A stretch of 51,262 nucleotides of DNA from Gallionella sp. (GTDB lineage Bacteria; Pseudomonadota; Gammaproteobacteria; Burkholderiales; Gallionellaceae), in NCBI GenBank assembly GCA_024641025.1, contig JAHEDW010000006.1, forward strand, positions 1 through 51,262, given 5' to 3'. Under the pieces are notes generated by a model. The model searched no databases. It saw nothing but the letters and a program-made list of their open reading frames with translations, and had not been told where the DNA came from. The translations under genes were made by a program, and so were the position numbers. This document shows, piece by piece, positions 1 to 9,449 of the stretch (its first letter is position 1; the number at the start of each line of letters is the position of its first letter).

Positions 1-2
1 TA

Positions 3-353
3 CGATCGCTCAATGTCTCACTTGGATTCGCAATATTTTGTGCGACTGTCAGCAATTTTTACTGGAACCGATTCTGGACCTGGAGCGATCGTACCCACCA
101 TCCCGACAAGCACTTGCTCTTGCACTTTGGCCAATATGCACTGGCATGTTGGGTTGGAATCGTAGTTCAATTTGTTCTGACCAAGTTGTTCGTGCTCTAC
201 TTGTATTATCTGATTGCAAACGCGCTTGCAATCTTGCTGGCCAGCGTATTCAATTTTGTGGTAAACAATTTCTGGACTTTCCGAAGCCATAAGCCGGTGG
301 ACGAGATAGCTTTGCCAATCATTCCCGAAAACATGCCTGATGATGACAAATAG
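3..353 (+). CDS. GtrA-like membrane protein, C-terminal part (5' end outside window)
   Basis: The frame is open from the window edge and ends at TAG 351-353, so only the last 116 residues are visible. GtrA-family proteins are small four-helix membrane proteins that help move polyprenyl-phosphate-linked sugars across the inner membrane. They consist of two similar halves, each ending in an NF-x-x-N-x-W-T-F/W-type motif. Here the first such motif (NFYWNRFWTW) and a complete second half ending in NFVVNNFWTF are both visible, with long hydrophobic stretches between them, followed by a short acidic tail. It may be a stand-alone GtrA protein or the tail of a glycosyltransferase-GtrA fusion; the missing upstream part would decide. 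It lies 23 bp before a GT39-type glycosyltransferase, which fits a role in supplying lipid-linked sugar. Confidence 0.7.
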   Translation, partial: RSLNVSLGFAIFCATVSNFYWNRFWTWSDRTHHPDKHLLLHFGQYALACWVGIVVQFVLTKLFVLYLYYLIANALAILLASVFNFVVNNFWTFRSHKPVDEIALPIIPENMPDDDK

Positions 354-376
354 TATCGGCAAATTCCAGCTAGAAC

Positions 377-2107
377 ATGAGACCAAATGATTCGACAGTC
401 AAGATCGGTTGGTATGTTCTAGCCAGCCTGTTAGCTGTTTTCACCTATTTCTATGGCTTGGACAGCCAGAATATCCCCAAGAATGGGGACGAATATCCAT
501 ATGAGCATATCGTGCGGCTTACTGCTGCCAGCGGAGAGATGCTCCCGCTGAAGTCGCAGCTTGAGAACATGCGCAATACCAAGCCGCCTTTGCTGTTCTG
601 GCAAGGAATCGCTTCTACCGGATGGGCCACGGACTGGACATTATGGCAGTTGCGATACCCAAGCGTTATCTACACATTACTCACCGCAGCAATGCTGCTT
701 CTATTGGGAAGGAAGCTTACCGGTCAATCTGAAACAGGCTTTGTCGCTGCATTGACATTTTTGGCATTCTTTACCACCTACCGGTTTGGTCGTCCATTCC
801 TGACCAATCCGCCTGAGGTATTCTGGATTTTCCTGCCGTTCTTTGTACTGCTTTATTGGAAGAAGGTATTCGAGTCAAGCATTGTCATGCCTTTGCTGCT
901 TGGCATTAGTATTGGCATCGGATTTTTGTACAAGTCCTTTGCGCTAGGTTTGCCGGTTTCCCTCGGATTGGCAGGATGGTATTTGCAACGACGAAATTAC
1001 CAAATAGCAGCATTCGTCAGACAGGATGTGTTGAAAATTGTAATCACCTTTGCGATAGCAGTTGGCATGTTCGCAATGTGGTTTGCTTTGGATCCAGATC
1101 CGGTAGCAGTATGGAATGAGTTCGTTGTCGGCGAAAACGTTGGCAAATTCGACCCGCACGGGCCGAGTTATGTTGAAAAACTGCTTTGGGGAGGTTCGAG
1201 CATCTGGAGTTACACGATTGCTTTCCTTACCAATCCCGGTTTGCTGACTATTCCCGTAGTGATGCTATTTTATGTTTCTTTCAGAAATCGTTACCAACTC
1301 AGTAGTGAAGAAAAACTGCTATGGATACTGGTTGGCGTGTTCTTCTTAAGTTTCAGCTTGCCAAGCCAGCGCTCTGGCAGATATTTGCTAGATGTAATGC
1401 CCGCGATAGCTTTGTTGAGTGCCCTGAGATGGCAGCAGATCAATCGCAAGGCATTCATTGCAAGTCTGGTACTTTCAGGCGTGGTACTTGCCGTGGTGGC
1501 TTATCTTGCAGTGCATTTGCAAGCAGGAGTCAAAGAAGCGCGTATATTTCCCGAGGTTTTCTGGCCATTGATTTCTTTTACCGGGTTATTGACGCTGCTG
1601 GCCATATTCGTTTCGAAAATTACACGCCCGGTAGTAAACATCGTCGCTTTGCTGGTATTGCTAAGTTTCGCTGCCTTCCTGAAACCATTGGATGGTGAAA
1701 TGGGTAATTACAGCCTGGACGCGCAACGGTATGCACGTAACAAGGATGTTTGGGTACCATGTAATTTCAGGGCCTTAGACGAGGGTCATCGCTTCTTGCT
1801 GCCGGGGGCGGAGATACATGGTTACAACGAGAACCAAAATTTGAATATTGATGAACTTGCTATGCGATATCCACTGTTCGCTGCGCGACTGCCATTGGAT
1901 GTAAATATTCAAGCAGGTGTTTGCACAAGCTGCGAGGTTGTCGGCCAACGTCTTGATATCCGTGGTCGGCAAAGCTCTGCAGAATTGAAAGAGATGTTCT
2001 TCGAGGGTAAAGTGTTCCAGTATCTCTTCACCCGGGAATTGCTAATAGCCTCACCCAACGGCGGTAAGCATCCGTTGAACCAAACACCCGCTCAAACATG
2101 CCGTTGA
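377..2107 (+). CDS. ArnT/PMT-type (GT39-like) membrane glycosyltransferase
   Basis: A 576-residue integral membrane protein with about ten or more hydrophobic segments. Near the N-terminus is a periplasmic-loop signature, GDEYPYEH (residues about 37-44), followed by NTKPPLLFW (residues about 67-75). This is the acidic-pair plus KPPL-x-W pattern of ArnT/protein-mannosyltransferase-like enzymes, which move a sugar from a polyprenyl phosphate donor to lipid A, protein or another periplasmic acceptor. A second family-like stretch, SQRSGRYLLDVMP, lies near residue 331. The C-terminal 120 residues look soluble. It overlaps the following gene by 10 bp and follows a GtrA-like gene, which suggests one transcription unit. 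The substrate cannot be told from the sequence. Confidence 0.75.
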   Translation: MRPNDSTVKIGWYVLASLLAVFTYFYGLDSQNIPKNGDEYPYEHIVRLTAASGEMLPLKSQLENMRNTKPPLLFWQGIASTGWATDWTLWQLRYPSVIYTLLTAAMLLLLGRKLTGQSETGFVAALTFLAFFTTYRFGRPFLTNPPEVFWIFLPFFVLLYWKKVFESSIVMPLLLGISIGIGFLYKSFALGLPVSLGLAGWYLQRRNYQIAAFVRQDVLKIVITFAIAVGMFAMWFALDPDPVAVWNEFVVGENVGKFDPHGPSYVEKLLWGGSSIWSYTIAFLTNPGLLTIPVVMLFYVSFRNRYQLSSEEKLLWILVGVFFLSFSLPSQRSGRYLLDVMPAIALLSALRWQQINRKAFIASLVLSGVVLAVVAYLAVHLQAGVKEARIFPEVFWPLISFTGLLTLLAIFVSKITRPVVNIVALLVLLSFAAFLKPLDGEMGNYSLDAQRYARNKDVWVPCNFRALDEGHRFLLPGAEIHGYNENQNLNIDELAMRYPLFAARLPLDVNIQAGVCTSCEVVGQRLDIRGRQSSAELKEMFFEGKVFQYLFTRELLIASPNGGKHPLNQTPAQTCR

Positions 2108-3420
2108 AATATGCTTCCATCATTCGCAAAGCTACAACACTGCATGGCCTGGTGTTCGTTACGATATTGACTGCAGCCATTGCGGCTTCCGTCAAGTTAT
2201 CGGATCGACAACTGCCTGCACATTTTCAGATGCCGGAGGTCACAACGGACGCGAGTGTGACTCTGCCAAGCATGTACTCCACTTTCGTATCCCGCGCACC
2301 TAATATACATACTCATGCGGCTTCATTGGTTGAATTGAGTGACGGGCACATCCGTGCATTTTGGTTTGCCGGTAGTCGTGAGGGTGCATCGGATGTGGAG
2401 ATTCGCAGCGCAGTGTTCGATCCCTTGAGCAATCACTGGGAGAGTGAAAAATCCATCGTAAATCGTGAAGATACTCAACACTCACTGTCGCGCTACGTTA
2501 AGAAACTGGGTAACCCGGTGGCGTATCGTGCTTCTGACGGAACACTGTGGTTGTTCTACGTGACAGTTTCGCTGGGCGGTTGGGCAGGTAGCTCAATCAC
2601 TGCAATAACTTCTGCAGATGAGGGTGAAAGTTGGGGTTCAGCGCGACGCCTTGTTACATCCCCATTCCTGAATATCAGCACACTAGTAAAAGGCACGCCA
2701 TTCGAATACGGCGATGGCAGTATTGGTCTACCTGTATATCACGAGTTTATCGGAAAGTTCGGCGAATTGCTGCATTTAGCCAAGTCTGGTGAGATCATCG
2801 ACAAGATTAGACTCAGCTCTGGCAATTACAGTTTGCAGCCAGTAATTTTAATCAGGAGTCCGTTGCAGGCCTTGGCATTGATGCGTGATGCGGGGGCCAA
2901 TCCGAAACGAGTCATTGCTGCTTTAACAAGCGATGCAGGAGAGCATTGGAGTACGCCAGAAAAAACCATATTACCGAATCCCGATGCAGCCCTCTCAGGG
3001 GTGGTGTTGCCTAACGGGAATCTCCTTTTAGCGCTGAATGATACGGAATACGGTCGAGACGTGCTGTCCTTAGTAATTTCATCTGATGGCGGATCGACCT
3101 GGACGAATTTATATCACTTCGAGAATCAGCGAGGACAATCTCACGATGCCAAGCGCTATGTGCAAGTTGCTACCGAACTTGCTAAAGCGACAGATGCTCA
3201 CATTAGCGACGCTGCGACCTATGCGAGTTCAGCACAACAGCACAAATGCGAGGCTAATGTCTGCGGATTCGAGTTTTCCTATCCTTACCTGATTCGGTCT
3301 CATAACGGCGATTTTCATCTGGTTTACACCTGGAACAGAAGCTTTATAAAGCATGTCAGTTTTAATCGTGCTTGGCTGGACAGACAAATTGAAAGAGCGA
3401 CTGATGTACAGCTTAACTGA
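2098..3420 (+). CDS. Asp-box (BNR repeat) sialidase-like exported or membrane-anchored protein
   Basis: A 440-residue protein with an N-terminal hydrophobic segment (residues about 11-30) that could be an uncleaved anchor or a signal peptide. Three Asp boxes of the S-x-D-x-G-x-x-W type are visible: SADEGESW, TSDAGEHW and SSDGGSTW. These mark a six-bladed beta-propeller of the sialidase/BNR superfamily. The N-terminal region has IRAFWFAGSREGASDVEI, resembling the FRIP-like region of the BNR_2 family. Real sialidases need an arginine triad and a Tyr/Glu pair; I cannot assign these with confidence, so enzymatic sialidase activity is not claimed. The start overlaps the end of the glycosyltransferase gene, and the 3' end overlaps the next gene, so translation is probably coupled. 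Confidence 0.7.
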   Translation: MPLKYASIIRKATTLHGLVFVTILTAAIAASVKLSDRQLPAHFQMPEVTTDASVTLPSMYSTFVSRAPNIHTHAASLVELSDGHIRAFWFAGSREGASDVEIRSAVFDPLSNHWESEKSIVNREDTQHSLSRYVKKLGNPVAYRASDGTLWLFYVTVSLGGWAGSSITAITSADEGESWGSARRLVTSPFLNISTLVKGTPFEYGDGSIGLPVYHEFIGKFGELLHLAKSGEIIDKIRLSSGNYSLQPVILIRSPLQALALMRDAGANPKRVIAALTSDAGEHWSTPEKTILPNPDAALSGVVLPNGNLLLALNDTEYGRDVLSLVISSDGGSTWTNLYHFENQRGQSHDAKRYVQVATELAKATDAHISDAATYASSAQQHKCEANVCGFEFSYPYLIRSHNGDFHLVYTWNRSFIKHVSFNRAWLDRQIERATDVQLN

Positions 3421-4021
3421 CATTGCAGGACTTTCGGGTGTAGCCAGTGCTGGTGCGGCAGCGTCTTTGACTTTACCGGGCATTGCGCGACTTTCCAAAC
3501 GAAGGTTGGCCTTGTTGCAGGTCGCCGTATTTATCGTAATGCTGATTCCATTTAGCGATATTTCACTGGCAGCCTATCTGCGCGGTGCGAGTGGTGACTT
3601 GAGCATGACAACGCTGATGTTTATAGGGTGTGCGTTTTTCAGGTTTTACTTTGATGAAGAAAAAAATAGCGTCATGCAACGACAGACACTACTGATACTG
3701 ATTGCCTTGACTGCCTTACTGCTATACCCACTTTCCCTAGGATTGACCAATTATGATCCGTACCGACTTGGTTACGGGGATACATTATTTTTCGCCATGC
3801 TGCTGATTACGGTGCTTGTAGCGTGGGTATGGAAGTATCATTTGATTGCTTCATGTATTTCTCTAGCTACCCTTGCTTGGTCAATCGGTTGGTATGAATC
3901 CAGCAATATCTGGGATTATCTAATTGACCCTTGGGTAGCTGTTTATGCTTTGTCTGTTTCCATGCTGCGATGGATAAAGCTCATTTTGCAATACGTAAAA
4001 TCATTTCAACCGAACTTATGA
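3404..4021 (+). CDS. small polytopic membrane protein of the glycosyltransferase cluster
   Basis: A 205-residue hydrophobic protein with about five or six predicted membrane helices. I do not recognise the family. I chose ATG 3404 because it has a GAAAGAG stretch 8-10 bases upstream and overlaps the previous stop by only 17 bp; an upstream ATG at 3353 would add 17 residues inside the preceding gene. It contains an odd sequence LGLTNYDPYRLGYGD in a loop. The sequence looks like the single-gene companions found beside exported polysaccharide-active proteins, but nothing visible gives a reaction. The overlap with the Asp-box gene implies co-expression. Nothing resembling a strong terminator was seen in the roughly 95 bp before the convergent dgkA gene. 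Confidence 0.6.
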   Translation: MYSLTDIAGLSGVASAGAAASLTLPGIARLSKRRLALLQVAVFIVMLIPFSDISLAAYLRGASGDLSMTTLMFIGCAFFRFYFDEEKNSVMQRQTLLILIALTALLLYPLSLGLTNYDPYRLGYGDTLFFAMLLITVLVAWVWKYHLIASCISLATLAWSIGWYESSNIWDYLIDPWVAVYALSVSMLRWIKLILQYVKSFQPNL

Positions 4022-4116
4022 ATTTAGCGTTGCTATCATGATGCTTATCCAGTTATGAATCTGGACATCCAGCCGTTGTCGGTTTAGCTTCTTATTCATT
4101 CGGCAAGATGATGAAT

Positions 4117-4491
4117 CTAGCCGAATCCGAGCAATACCAATGACCATACTATTGCAGCATTTACGATGCTTAAGAAAACAGCAGCGCTAGCGATATCCTT
4201 GGCACGTTTGGCAAGTGGGTCTATTTCCTGAGAGGTGTGATCCACTGATGCCTCGATGGCAGAGTTGATCAACTCGACGATAAGTACCAGCAGAATGCTT
4301 GAGATCAACAAAGCTTTGCTTGGAAGGCTTGTCGGCAGGAACAGTGCGACCGGTAAAGCAATCGCTGCGACAATCAGTTCCTGACGGAATGCATCTTCAT
4401 GTTGCCAAGCTGCGCGCAAGCCCTGCAATGCTATACCGGTTGCATGCCATGCATGCGATAAGCCGGTGCGGTGTTTGTGTGGGTCTTCCAG
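4117..4491 (-). CDS. dgkA: diacylglycerol kinase (DgkA family), apparent CTG start
   Basis: DgkA is a three-helix inner-membrane enzyme that phosphorylates diacylglycerol and so recycles lipid by-products of envelope synthesis. Family residues are clear: GLRAAW-x-x-E-x-AFRQE near the N-terminus, VELINSAIEA with the catalytic glutamates, and AKDIASAAV. No ATG, GTG or TTG lies at the expected start. The only in-frame near-cognate codon is CTG at 4491, preceded by GGGAGG with 6 bases spacing. It gives 124 residues beginning EDPHKHRTGL, which aligns with the family N-terminus and matches the usual length of about 122. The alternative TTG at 4428 would give 103 residues and remove the first amphipathic helix. 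It follows the gcvP stop by 18 bp and is probably the last gene of the gcv operon. Confidence 0.85.
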   Translation of the reverse strand: MEDPHKHRTGLSHAWHATGIALQGLRAAWQHEDAFRQELIVAAIALPVALFLPTSLPSKALLISSILLVLIVELINSAIEASVDHTSQEIDPLAKRAKDIASAAVFLSIVNAAIVWSLVLLGFG

Positions 4492-4509
4492 ATTAAACCT
4501 CCCACTTCA

Positions 4510-7368
4510 CTAGTCGGCATATGATTCTATGGGTGGACATGCGCAAATCAGGTGCTTGTCGCCATACACGTTGTCAACGCGTGCGACGCTCGGCCAGAAT
4601 TTATTTTCACGCACCCAGGGCAGCGGGAAAGCAGCTTGTTCGCGCGCGTAACTGTGTTTCCAGTCGCTATTCACCACAGCTTTGGCAGTATGTGGGGCAT
4701 TTCTTAAGACATTGTCCTTTTTGTCCGACTTACCTGAAATGATTTCGTCGATTTCACCGCGAATCGAGATCATGGCGTCGCAGAAACGATCCAGTTCAGC
4801 CTTGGACTCGCTCTCAGTAGGTTCGACCATCAGGGTATCCACCACCGGGAATGATGTGGTGGGAGCGTGGAAGCCGTAATCCATGAGTCGTTTTGCGATG
4901 TCAGCAACCTCGATGCCGGCATCACGCTTGAAATCGGAACAGGCAAGAATCATCTCATGTGCACATCTATTTTTTGAGCCGCTGTACAAAGTTGGGAAGT
5001 GATCCTTTAGCGATTCCTTGATGTAGTTGGCATTCAGAATCGCAATTCGTGTGGCTTCAGTGAGCCCAGCGCCACCCATCATTTTGATGTAGCCATAGGA
5101 AATCAGCAGTATTAGCGCACTACCGTAGGGTGCAGCGGATACGGCGTGGATTCCTTGCGTACCACCGGTCTTGACCACTGGGTGTTTTGGCAGGAATGGC
5201 GCGAGATGCGCTGCTACACCGATTGGTCCCATGCCGGGACCGCCACCACCATGTGGTATGGCAAAAGTCTTGTGCAGGTTCAGGTGGCATACGTCAGCAC
5301 CGATATTGCCGGGACTGGTCAGGCCGACTTGGGCATTCATATTTGCACCGTCCATATATACCTGACCGCCGTTCTCATGAACGATACGTGTGATGTCCTT
5401 GATACCCTCTTCATAGACGCCATGCGTACTTGGGTAAGTGACCATCAGGCAGCATAGGTCTTCGCTGTGCTGCTCAGCTTTTTCGCGTAGATCGTTGATG
5501 TCGATATTGCCCTGCTTGTCGCACTTCACAACCACGATCTTCATTCCGCACATTGCTGCGCTTGCAGGATTGGTGCCGTGCGCAGAGGCTGGGATCAATG
5601 CCACGTTACGTTGACCCTCGCCGCGCGAACGGTGATATGCCTGTATTACCAGCAAGCCTGCATATTCACCTTGTGCACCGCTGTTCGGTTGAAAACTCAT
5701 TTTGGCAAAGCCGGTGATCTCTGAAAGTGCGGCATCAAGACTGGCAATCATTTCCTGATAACCCTCAGCTTGTTCAAGCGGAACAAAAGGATGTAGGTTG
5801 GCGAATTCCGGCCAAGTGAGCGGAATCAGCTCAGAGGCTGCATTCAGTTTCATCGTGCAGGAACCAAGCGATATCATCGAGTGTGTCAGCGACAGGTCTT
5901 TGTTCTCCAGTCGCTTGATGTAGCGCATCATCTCTGATTCGGAGTGATATTTATTGAAAACTGCATGACCCAGGATGGGAGATACTCTAATCTTCAAGCG
6001 CATCGACTGGGAAAGAACTTGCGCTGAGTTGACGGTCGGAGTTGGTTTGTCAGCAGCCTGGGAGAAGATGCGCAGAATGGCATTAAGCGCGTCTGCATCG
6101 GTAGTTTGGTCCAGTGAAATCGTCAGCCCATCATCTGTATAGCGGAAATTTATTTGTGCCGCCTCGGCCAGGGCGTGAATCTTCACGTTGTCAGTATGGG
6201 TTAGTTTGACCGTATCGAAGAATGCTTCTTCGGTAACGGCATAACCGAGTTTGCTTAATTCGCCTGCCAGCGTTGCTGCGGAAAGATGTACTGTCTGCGC
6301 GATGCTGCGAAGACCATCTGCGCCGTGATAAACCGCATACATGCTGGCCATGATCGCCAATAGTGCTTGTGCAGTGCAAATGTTGGAAGTGGCCTTTTCA
6401 CGGCGGATATGCTGCTCGCGGGTTTGCAGTGCCATACGCAAGGCGCGGGCTCCATCGGCATCGATTGATACGCCTATGATGCGTCCTGGCATGGAGCGCC
6501 TATGCACGTTATGACAGGCGAAATATGCGGCATGAGGGCCTCCGTATCCCATAGGAACACCGAAGCGCTGGGTGGAGCCAACAACTACGTCTGCACCCCA
6601 TTCACCCGGTGGGGTGAGCAAAACCAGGCTGAGAATGTCTGCTGACACTGCGATGGTCATGCCGTGTGCCTTGGCACGGGCAACAAAGTCTGCATAGTCA
6701 TGTACTAGCCCATCAGCTGTCGGGTACTGCAACAGTGCCCCATAAAGAGTGTCATTCAATGTGACGCTCTTGAAATCGCCGATGACCAGTTTGATACCCA
6801 GTGGCATGGCACGAGTCTTCAACAGCTCGATAGTTTGCGGAAAGCATTCGTGCGAAACAAAAAAACTGTCCCTGCCCTGCTCCACCGCCTCACTTGAACG
6901 GAGGCTGTACAGCATGGTCATCGCTTCTGCTGCAGCGGTTGCTTCGTCCAGCAAGGATGCATTGGCGATCTCCATGCCGGTGAGATCCATCACCATGGTC
7001 TGGAAATTGAGCAAGGCTTCGAGGCGACCCTGTGCGATTTCGGCCTGATAGGGTGTATAAGCTGTGTACCAACCTGGATTCTCAAGAATATTACGCTGGA
7101 TCACCGATGGCAAAATGGTGTCGTAATAGCCCAAGCCGATATAACTCTTGAACAATTTGTTCTTTGACGCGATTCCTGACAGATGTTGATGGTAAGCATA
7201 TTCGGACATGCCTTCAGGAAGGCTCAATGGTTGCTTGAGGCGGATGGCTGACGGTATGGTTTGATCTATCAGCGCGTCAAGTGAGGGCGCATCGATCTTT
7301 TGCAGCATTTCCCGAACTTCAAGCGAATTTGGGCCGTTGTGCCGATTTACGAATTGGTCGTTCTTCAT
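4510..7368 (-). CDS. gcvP: glycine dehydrogenase (decarboxylating), P-protein
   Basis: The P-protein of the glycine cleavage system decarboxylates glycine through pyridoxal phosphate and passes the aminomethyl group to the lipoyl arm of GcvH. The 952-residue length is that of the fused single-chain form rather than the split GcvPA/GcvPB form. The PLP lysine is in [18 protein letters not shown], at residue 700 (K), followed by the glycine-rich loop typical of the family. The N-terminal half carries the related but non-catalytic fold, beginning near FVNRHNGP. It is the third gene of gcvT-gcvH-gcvP-dgkA and lies 94 bp after gcvH. Start ATG 7368 gives the family N-terminus. Confidence 0.97.
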   Translation of the reverse strand: MKNDQFVNRHNGPNSLEVREMLQKIDAPSLDALIDQTIPSAIRLKQPLSLPEGMSEYAYHQHLSGIASKNKLFKSYIGLGYYDTILPSVIQRNILENPGWYTAYTPYQAEIAQGRLEALLNFQTMVMDLTGMEIANASLLDEATAAAEAMTMLYSLRSSEAVEQGRDSFFVSHECFPQTIELLKTRAMPLGIKLVIGDFKSVTLNDTLYGALLQYPTADGLVHDYADFVARAKAHGMTIAVSADILSLVLLTPPGEWGADVVVGSTQRFGVPMGYGGPHAAYFACHNVHRRSMPGRIIGVSIDADGARALRMALQTREQHIRREKATSNICTAQALLAIMASMYAVYHGADGLRSIAQTVHLSAATLAGELSKLGYAVTEEAFFDTVKLTHTDNVKIHALAEAAQINFRYTDDGLTISLDQTTDADALNAILRIFSQAADKPTPTVNSAQVLSQSMRLKIRVSPILGHAVFNKYHSESEMMRYIKRLENKDLSLTHSMISLGSCTMKLNAASELIPLTWPEFANLHPFVPLEQAEGYQEMIASLDAALSEITGFAKMSFQPNSGAQGEYAGLLVIQAYHRSRGEGQRNVALIPASAHGTNPASAAMCGMKIVVVKCDKQGNIDINDLREKAEQHSEDLCCLMVTYPSTHGVYEEGIKDITRIVHENGGQVYMDGANMNAQVGLTSPGNIGADVCHLNLHKTFAIPHGGGGPGMGPIGVAAHLAPFLPKHPVVKTGGTQGIHAVSAAPYGSALILLISYGYIKMMGGAGLTEATRIAILNANYIKESLKDHFPTLYSGSKNRCAHEMILACSDFKRDAGIEVADIAKRLMDYGFHAPTTSFPVVDTLMVEPTESESKAELDRFCDAMISIRGEIDEIISGKSDKKDNVLRNAPHTAKAVVNSDWKHSYAREQAAFPLPWVRENKFWPSVARVDNVYGDKHLICACPPIESYAD

Positions 7369-7462
7369 GGTATTGGAAATAGAATTGTGAGCTAGGGAAT
7401 CGTAAATCGGAATAAAAGAAGGATTGTCCCGAATCAGCGATCACGAATCCCATGCCCTGGTT

Positions 7463-7858
7463 TTAATGGGATTCGCTGTCCACCAATGCCTGATAGGCAT
7501 TGGCATCCATCAACGCAGCGACATCGGCTGGATTGTCGGGTTTCATTTTGAATATCCATGAACCATACGGGTCTGTATTGATGGATTCCGGAGAACTGTC
7601 CATGTCACTGTTCGCTCCAGTAACTTGTCCGCTGACGGGTGCGTAGATGTCGGCTGCTGCTTTTACCGATTCGACGACCGCGCATTCTTCCTTGGCCTTG
7701 AGCTTGCGGCCAACTTTCGGGCTTTCGACAAAAACCATGTCTCCCAAAAGTTCCTGGGCATGTTGGGTAATGCCAACGGTGATAGTGCCATCGGTTTCAG
7801 TCTTGATCCATTCGTGTGATGCTGTGTACTTCAAGTCGCCGGGAATACTCATCTTCAT
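7463..7858 (-). CDS. gcvH: glycine cleavage system H-protein
   Basis: A 131-residue lipoyl carrier that shuttles the aminomethyl intermediate between GcvP, GcvT and the dihydrolipoamide dehydrogenase. The lipoylation site is Lys66 in VVESVKAAADIYAPVSG, and the N-terminal YTASHEW motif is typical. ATG 7858 gives MKMSIPGDL; a second in-frame ATG two codons on would give MSIPGDL, and either is possible. It lies 14 bp after gcvT, so it is in the riboswitch-controlled operon. Confidence 0.97.
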   Translation of the reverse strand: MKMSIPGDLKYTASHEWIKTETDGTITVGITQHAQELLGDMVFVESPKVGRKLKAKEECAVVESVKAAADIYAPVSGQVTGANSDMDSSPESINTDPYGSWIFKMKPDNPADVAALMDANAYQALVDSESH

Positions 7859-7872
7859 GTCCTCGCAAAAAA

Positions 7873-8955
7873 TTAAATTAAGCCTTTGCCATTGCGTGCA
7901 AAAGGATATTTCACTACTTCTGCAGCGAGCATTTTATCTCGTATGGCGACCTGTACGGTGTCGCCGATCTGAACTTCATTGGGAACACGCGCCAGCGCGA
8001 TGGATTTTTCCAGCGTTGGAGAAAAGCTTCCGCTGGTTATTTCACCTGAACCTTGAGGGGTATGTACTTGCTGATGGCTGCGCAACACACCACGGTCAAT
8101 CAACACCAATCCGACGAGCTTACGTGCCGGAGGTTTGGACATCAGGGCAGCCTTGCCAATAAAGTCACGCTCGCTCTTAAGATCCACCGTCCATGCCAAC
8201 CCGGATTCCAACGGATTGACGGATTCGTCCATGTCCTGACCGTATAGGTTCATGCCTGCCTCAAGGCGCAGTGTATCGCGCGCACCGAGCCCGATAGGTT
8301 TAACCCCCTTTTCTGCCAGCGTTGCCCAGAAGATAGGTGCGGCCTTTGCGGGAATCATCACTTCAAAACCATCTTCACCGGTGTAGCCAGTTCGAGCGAT
8401 GAACATCGTGCCCATTTCAACCGCACTGAAGGGAGCAAGTCCTTCGGTCAATTCCCTGCTGCCGGGCAGCGCTTCCCAAACTTTTGCTCGCGCATTCGGT
8501 CCCTGTACAGCAATCATTGCCAATTCCGGGTGATCGGCTATGGATAATTGCGGGGAGTACTTGGCAGCTTGTTGCTTCATCCAGGCGATGTCTTTGTCTG
8601 CTGTGCCAGCATTTACGACGATGCGGAACCACTCTTCGTTCATGAAATAGACGATCAGGTCATCGATCACACCACCGTTATCAAGCAACATGCATGAGTA
8701 CAGGGCCTTGCCGGGTTGGGATAGCTTGTCTACATTATTTGCCAGCAAAAATCGCAGAAACGGCCTGACGCCATTGCCCTTGATGTCAACTACACGCATA
8801 TGCGAAACGTCGAACATACCTGAGTCATTGCGCACAGAATGGTGTTCGTCAATTTGAGAACCGTAGTTTACTGGCATGTCCCAGCCGCCAAAATCGACCA
8901 TTTTCGCGCCCATTGCGCGGTGTGCTGCGTTGAGTGGAGTCTGTTTGAGTGACAT
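7873..8955 (-). CDS. gcvT: glycine cleavage system T-protein (aminomethyltransferase)
   Basis: GcvT transfers the methylene group from aminomethyl-GcvH to tetrahydrofolate, giving 5,10-methylene-THF and ammonia. The 360-residue protein has the family N-terminus [30 protein letters not shown], the DVSHM motif, and [20 protein letters not shown] with the folate-binding residues. It is the first gene of the operon: its ATG at 8955 is about 11 bp beyond the U-tract of an intrinsic terminator, itself behind a tandem glycine riboswitch, so expression should rise with glycine. Confidence 0.97.
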   Translation of the reverse strand: MSLKQTPLNAAHRAMGAKMVDFGGWDMPVNYGSQIDEHHSVRNDSGMFDVSHMRVVDIKGNGVRPFLRFLLANNVDKLSQPGKALYSCMLLDNGGVIDDLIVYFMNEEWFRIVVNAGTADKDIAWMKQQAAKYSPQLSIADHPELAMIAVQGPNARAKVWEALPGSRELTEGLAPFSAVEMGTMFIARTGYTGEDGFEVMIPAKAAPIFWATLAEKGVKPIGLGARDTLRLEAGMNLYGQDMDESVNPLESGLAWTVDLKSERDFIGKAALMSKPPARKLVGLVLIDRGVLRSHQQVHTPQGSGEITSGSFSPTLEKSIALARVPNEVQIGDTVQVAIRDKMLAAEVVKYPFARNGKGLI

Positions 8956-8965
8956 AGCAACTTTC

Positions 8966-9007
8966 CGTAAAAAAGTAAAGGGCGCAGCACGTATTCGTGC
9001 TGCGCCC
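8966..9007 (-). terminator. riboswitch-controlled intrinsic terminator before gcvT
   Basis: Read on the minus strand, a perfect 12-bp stem (GGGCGCAGCACG with its complement, 9007-8980) closes on a four-base loop and is followed by TTTACTTTTTT. It sits directly after the second glycine aptamer and just before gcvT. This is the expected expression platform: glycine binding should prevent termination. The switching pairing itself is inference. Confidence 0.85.
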
Positions 9008-9010
9008 CAT

Positions 9011-9197
9011 CTGTCCTTGATACCTGAGAGATTACAACTTGCGTTGCGTGCCCCTTCGGTGGCCGGTAATTCCGACGCTCTCCAGATTCGCCTGTGTCAA
9101 TGGTTCATTAGCCTGAGCGGTTGCGGGTGTTACGCCTTCGGCGGTGTACCCCAGCTAGTAATTTTGCTGGTTGACACGCTCTCCCATTGGTCTGATC
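9011..9197 (-). ncRNA. tandem glycine riboswitch (two aptamers)
   Basis: On the minus strand two consecutive glycine-aptamer cores are visible. The first runs from GGGAGAGCGTGTC (about 9185) through ACACCGCCGAAGGCG to CTCAGGCTAATGAACC (about 9101). The second runs from CTGGAGAGCGTCGG (about 9084) through CACCGAAGGGGCACGC to CTCTCAGGTATCAAGGACAG (about 9011). GGAGAG, CCGAAGG and CTCAGG are the conserved blocks of the glycine riboswitch. The two aptamers are joined by a short linker, as in the cooperative Vibrio type. It lies in the leader of gcvT-gcvH-gcvP, the classic location. Confidence 0.95.
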
Positions 9198-9207
9198 GGC
9201 GAGTCGG

Positions 9208-9236
9208 AATATACCGGAAACTGACTAGCAAGACAA
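9208..9236 (-). promoter_or_regulatory. candidate sigma-70 promoter of the gcv operon
   Basis: TTGTCT (9236-9231), a 17-base spacer and TATATT (9213-9208) read on the minus strand. Transcription would start near 9201, just ahead of the first aptamer, which is the right position for a complete riboswitch leader. Confidence 0.6.
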
Positions 9237-9449
9237 ACGAATAGAGGAAGTACAAAAGAATCATGCCTACGCCATTATTTATGGGGGAATTCCAGTACAA
9301 GATGTAATGTCAGAACAAGATCGATAGTCGTCTGCGGTATCAGTCCTGTTCAGGGTCTTTGTATTGTTATCAGCCACTTTCCCTTATTCAAATCTGGAGG
9401 AATGGTAGATGAGTGTAATAATCGTGAGCCAGTAGTTGGTTCAAGTTCG

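Noticed and set aside
7647-8162. Long plus-strand open frame over gcvH/gcvT
   Set aside because: It is antisense to well-supported glycine-cleavage genes and has no recognisable domain.
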